A DNA stretch of 6,645 nt from Pseudomonadota bacterium (GTDB lineage: Bacteria; Bdellovibrionota; Bacteriovoracia; Bacteriovoracales; Bacteriovoracaceae). The notes under the pieces were generated by a model. That model was not told the DNA's origin. It did no database searches and saw only the letters and a program-made list of their open reading frames with translations. The position numbers and the translations under genes are program-made. Within the stretch, counting starts at the first letter, position 1. Each line of letters starts with the position of its first letter. The stretch spans positions 1 through 6,645 of the forward strand of contig JAJTIF010000378.1 of assembly GCA_021299675.1 (NCBI GenBank). Reading direction: 5' to 3'. Positions 4,751 to 6,645 of the stretch are shown here, piece by piece.

Positions 4751-5132
4751 ATTTATTTTTGTTTGTTTGGTGTTGGTTGTGTGGTCACCTTTGGATGTTC
4801 GGTCCGAGACCAATGAAGAGCGCTGGAAAAAGATGTCACCCGAGCAGCAAGCTAAGCTGCGTGAAAACTTTGAAAAATTTAAGCAGCTCGAACCAGAGAA
4901 GAAAGAGAAGCTAAAGGCAAATTGGGAGCGCTTTAATAAATTCGATCCGGAGCAAAAGAAAAAGATTCGTGAAGGGTACAGACGCTGGAAAGAGTTGTCC
5001 CCCGAGCAGAAATCAAAGATTAAGTCTCGACTCCAGAAGCTCCAGTCGATGCCTCCAGAGAAGAGAGCAGAGAAGCTTAAGCGCTTGCACCAGATTAAAC
5101 AGAGACGAACCAACCCAAGAAGGTCGCGATGA
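4743..5132 (+). CDS. DUF3106-type exported basic repeat protein
   Basis: The 129-residue protein has a signal peptide (residues 1-21, cleavage near VRS before ETNEE) and then five gap-free 18-residue repeats at 28-117, each with an (S/D/E/P)PE(Q/K) helix cap, for example WKELSPEQKSKIKSRLQK at 82-99. The tail (118-129) is Arg-rich. This is the look of DUF3106 proteins, which often sit in sigma-factor operons in proteobacteria. The mature chain carries about 36 Lys/Arg against 17 Asp/Glu, so it is strongly basic, in contrast to the acidic peptide and the acidic anti-sigma tail encoded just upstream. The repeated PEQ motif recalls the LTxxQ motif of the periplasmic proteins Spy and CpxP, though I cannot show homology. 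It overlaps both neighbours (eight and four bases), suggesting coupled translation. Confidence 0.85.
   Translation: MIKFIFVCLVLVVWSPLDVRSETNEERWKKMSPEQQAKLRENFEKFKQLEPEKKEKLKANWERFNKFDPEQKKKIREGYRRWKELSPEQKSKIKSRLQKLQSMPPEKRAEKLKRLHQIKQRRTNPRRSR
4824..5093 (+). repeat. Five tandem 54-bp coding repeats (18 residues each)
   Basis: Prolines at residues 33, 51, 69, 87 and 105 are exactly 18 apart, and the units 28-45, 46-63, 64-81, 82-99 and 100-117 align without gaps. The pattern is aromatic-x-x-hydrophobic-x-P-E-(Q/K) followed by a Lys/Arg-rich helix. Eighteen residues equal five turns of alpha helix, but a capping Pro in each unit suggests helices separated by short turns. Confidence 0.88.
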
Positions 5133-6013
5133 TCATTTTATTTTTTTGCCTCTCTCTCAGTGCGGCTAGCGAGAGTGTCGAAGCGAAGCGCTCGTCCTAC
5201 ATAGGCGTGTCCGCTGCTCGATCGAGCTCTGAATACCAGGACCAAAGGTTGCTGGGAAGCCTTGGGGTAACAGAGAAGTGGTTACTTGATGTCAGTTTTT
5301 TTAGGTCGGACTCGGGTCTTTCGCGGACGGGCAATGAAGAACTCATCTCCACTGAGCTGCGGGCCGGTGCAGACTTCCAAGCCGGGGATCAGTACGGATT
5401 TAAGGCAGAAGCGATTCATCGCAAGGACCCTTACGAACTCTTGGGACTGGGTGCCGGTTTCGGTGGAAACTATGGCCTTCACACAATCTGGGGTGGTGAA
5501 CTACTCACGGACCTATCCTTTAAACTAGAAAGTATCCGCTATCAGCAGCAGATTAAATATACGGGAGCCTTGTCTTCATTCAACATCGATCGTGATGTGA
5601 CCCAAAGGCTCTTTGAGGTGGCCCTGACCCAGGAAGTGACTCGTTGGTTTCTGGCCACGCTTTCGATCCGCCGCTACAACTACACGGAAGGGATCAACAA
5701 GCTCTCGGTCACCACGGCCCGTCGTCAAACCACCTTTTCTCGAGGCCGCAACAGCTACGGACTTCCGGATCGAGAGCAGGATCTGAGTGTCACGATTTCC
5801 CCACTAAGTTGGGTGTCGTTGAAACTTGGTGTCGCTCGCTCTCAGCTTGTGAACGACGATGAGGAGCTTAAGTCTCGACGCTCTGAGGTGACTTTCTATT
5901 GGCGAGATTTTGATCTGGCGCTCGAGTACGCCCACTCAGACTTCGGTGACACGAGTGGAGATGATAGTTCCGTGCAAGAGTTTGGTTCAGTGTCCTTGGG
6001 CTATCAGTTCTAG
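5129..6013 (+). CDS. Outer-membrane beta-barrel protein
   Basis: The 294-residue protein starts at ATGA overlapping the previous stop codon. Residues 1-19 form a hydrophobic signal sequence ending in SVEA. Unusually, no Lys or Arg stands before the hydrophobic core. The mature part is a series of amphipathic strands, such as WLLDVSFFRSD, LISTELRAGADF, RWFLATLSIRRYNY, SLKLGVARSQL and SEVTFYWRDFDLALEYAHSDF, separated by polar loops. It ends in GSVSLGYQF: a C-terminal Phe with alternating hydrophobic residues is the signal recognised by the BAM assembly machinery. By eye there are roughly 10-14 strands. I cannot name a transport substrate. As the last gene of the sigma operon it may be the envelope component whose state is monitored, or simply a regulon output. 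Its stop codon overlaps the convergent gene. Confidence 0.85.
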   Translation: MIILFFCLSLSAASESVEAKRSSYIGVSAARSSSEYQDQRLLGSLGVTEKWLLDVSFFRSDSGLSRTGNEELISTELRAGADFQAGDQYGFKAEAIHRKDPYELLGLGAGFGGNYGLHTIWGGELLTDLSFKLESIRYQQQIKYTGALSSFNIDRDVTQRLFEVALTQEVTRWFLATLSIRRYNYTEGINKLSVTTARRQTTFSRGRNSYGLPDREQDLSVTISPLSWVSLKLGVARSQLVNDDEELKSRRSEVTFYWRDFDLALEYAHSDFGDTSGDDSSVQEFGSVSLGYQF

Positions 6014-6038
6014 CTGCCCTGAGTTTTTACCTGATAGC
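5998..6038 (+). terminator. Hairpin across the convergent stop codons
   Basis: GCTATCAG (6000-6007) and CTGATAGC (6031-6038) are perfect 8-base inverted arms around the shared stop CTAG at 6010-6013. An alternative stem, GGGC/GCCC (5998-6001 and 6016-6019), is followed four bases later by TTTTT at 6024-6028, which could end plus-strand transcripts. The minus direction has no T-run. Terminator function is uncertain. Confidence 0.4.
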
Positions 6039-6645
6039 TATGGGCGTAGAGAGATTCCACGTTGAATGGGTTTCCACGCATGTTGATTTTTAACCCTGTG
6101 ACTCGGTTGCGAGGCTGAACAGTTTGAGCTTGCTGCGCATTGGCTGTCGGTGCACGGTAGAGTGAGTATCTGTTTTGAGTATCGCTTCCGATGTAAAGCA
6201 GTGTGGGTTCAGAGTAGATTGGGCGATCTTGTGAATCGAGTTTGCCGGTCCAGGTCTTGATGCTCACTCGGCCGCCGCGACTGGTGAAACCTGTTCCTGG
6301 AGTGATCACAAGCGCCGGATGATCGGCACCTTCCATCGTAAAAGAGAGTTTTTTGCCATTGGAAAAATCGCTGATGTTCAGCTTGTTTTCCATCAGGCCA
6401 AAGTTGATGCCTGCCATTTTAACATTTGTATTGATGCTGATGTTGACGATTTTGCCCTCGACCAAATCGAGAGACAGCTTGGAGCGGCCGGCCCCTAATC
6501 CAAAGGGTCCAAAGGTGATTTCTGCATCGAGCAGTTGTTGGCGTTGCATGCCAGCCGAGAGGGCAGCTTGGATTTCATTGAAATTTTCATCGAATCCTGC
6601 ACTGGTCACGGAGAGTGAGGAGGCACAGATATTAGCTTTGGCGTG
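6010..6645 (-). CDS. Exported protein of unknown function, 5' end missing
   Basis: The frame runs open through the right edge, so the true start lies outside the window; 211 residues are visible. The edge-proximal residues HAKANICASSLSVTSAG look like the junction of a signal peptide (ending HA) and a mature N-terminus. The GTG at 6609 is therefore an internal codon and not the start. The sequence is rich in Gly, Asn, Ser and beta-prone stretches (KIVNISINTNVKM, ALVITPGTGFTSRGG, PTLLYIGSDTQNRYSLYRA), with one visible Cys. I recognise no family. The protein is likely periplasmic or surface-exposed. It converges on the barrel gene and their stop codons share the bases CTAG, leaving no intergenic space. 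Confidence 0.75.
   Translation of the reverse strand, partial: HAKANICASSLSVTSAGFDENFNEIQAALSAGMQRQQLLDAEITFGPFGLGAGRSKLSLDLVEGKIVNISINTNVKMAGINFGLMENKLNISDFSNGKKLSFTMEGADHPALVITPGTGFTSRGGRVSIKTWTGKLDSQDRPIYSEPTLLYIGSDTQNRYSLYRAPTANAQQAQTVQPRNRVTGLKINMRGNPFNVESLYAHSYQVKTQGS

Noticed and set aside
4703..5113. Minus-strand frame of 136 residues opposite the DUF3106 gene
   Set aside because: It is a Phe/Ser-rich mirror of a Lys/Glu-rich repeat gene, a common antisense artefact, with no ribosome site or domain.
5821..5844. GAAACTT followed by CTCTCA inside the barrel gene as a third ECF promoter
   Set aside because: The spacer is only 11 bases, the -10 match is poorer and no gene starts downstream.
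6607..6609. GTG 6609 as the start of the right-edge minus-strand gene
   Set aside because: The frame continues open to the edge with a signal-peptide-like junction, so this Val is internal.

Overview
The window comes from a Gram-negative bacterium of moderate GC content. It encodes an outer-membrane beta-barrel protein ending in Phe, a lipoprotein, several Sec signal peptides and an ECF sigma factor. No rRNA, tRNA, mobile element or CRISPR is visible. The high share of small exported proteins that I do not recognise, plus a secreted beta-lactamase-fold hydrolase, would fit a Bdellovibrio-like or other delta-type proteobacterium. That placement is a style-based guess, because no taxonomic marker is present.

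Layout. Positions 1-228 hold no gene I can support. A His-rich exported protein of unknown function (229-987, +) converges on a secreted serine hydrolase of the beta-lactamase/PBP-like class (1101-2357, -). A good intrinsic terminator (2403-2430) separates the hydrolase from a two-gene minus-strand unit. That unit is a Cys-rich lipoprotein (2705-3550) followed 19 bp later by a small charged helical protein (2437-2685) built of 11-residue repeats. Divergent from it is a tightly overlapping five-gene plus-strand operon: ECF sigma factor (3731-4273), single-pass anti-sigma-like protein (4266-4580), a 57-residue exported acidic peptide with a GTG start (4577-4750), a basic DUF3106-type protein made of five exact 18-residue repeats (4743-5132), and an outer-membrane beta-barrel (5129-6013). 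The barrel gene meets a convergent exported protein (6010-6645, -, cut by the right edge) stop-to-stop in a shared CTAG.

The main result is in the divergent intergenic region. Two promoter-like elements face away from each other and share the same architecture: GAAACT(T/A), 15 nt, GTCTCATC, 2 nt, GTGAG. This closely resembles RpoE-type ECF promoters. One drives the lipoprotein unit (-). The other lies inside the 5' extension of the sigma-factor reading frame, which argues that the sigma protein starts near 3731 and that the sigma factor autoregulates while controlling the divergent unit.

The proposed system is an envelope-sensing ECF module. The anti-sigma-like protein has no zinc motif. Its acidic periplasmic tail resembles the mature part of the small acidic peptide encoded next to it, and the following gene makes a strongly basic, periplasmic, helical repeat protein. 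A charge-based interaction among these three, loosely analogous to CpxP/Spy-type sensing, is a testable inference and not an established function.
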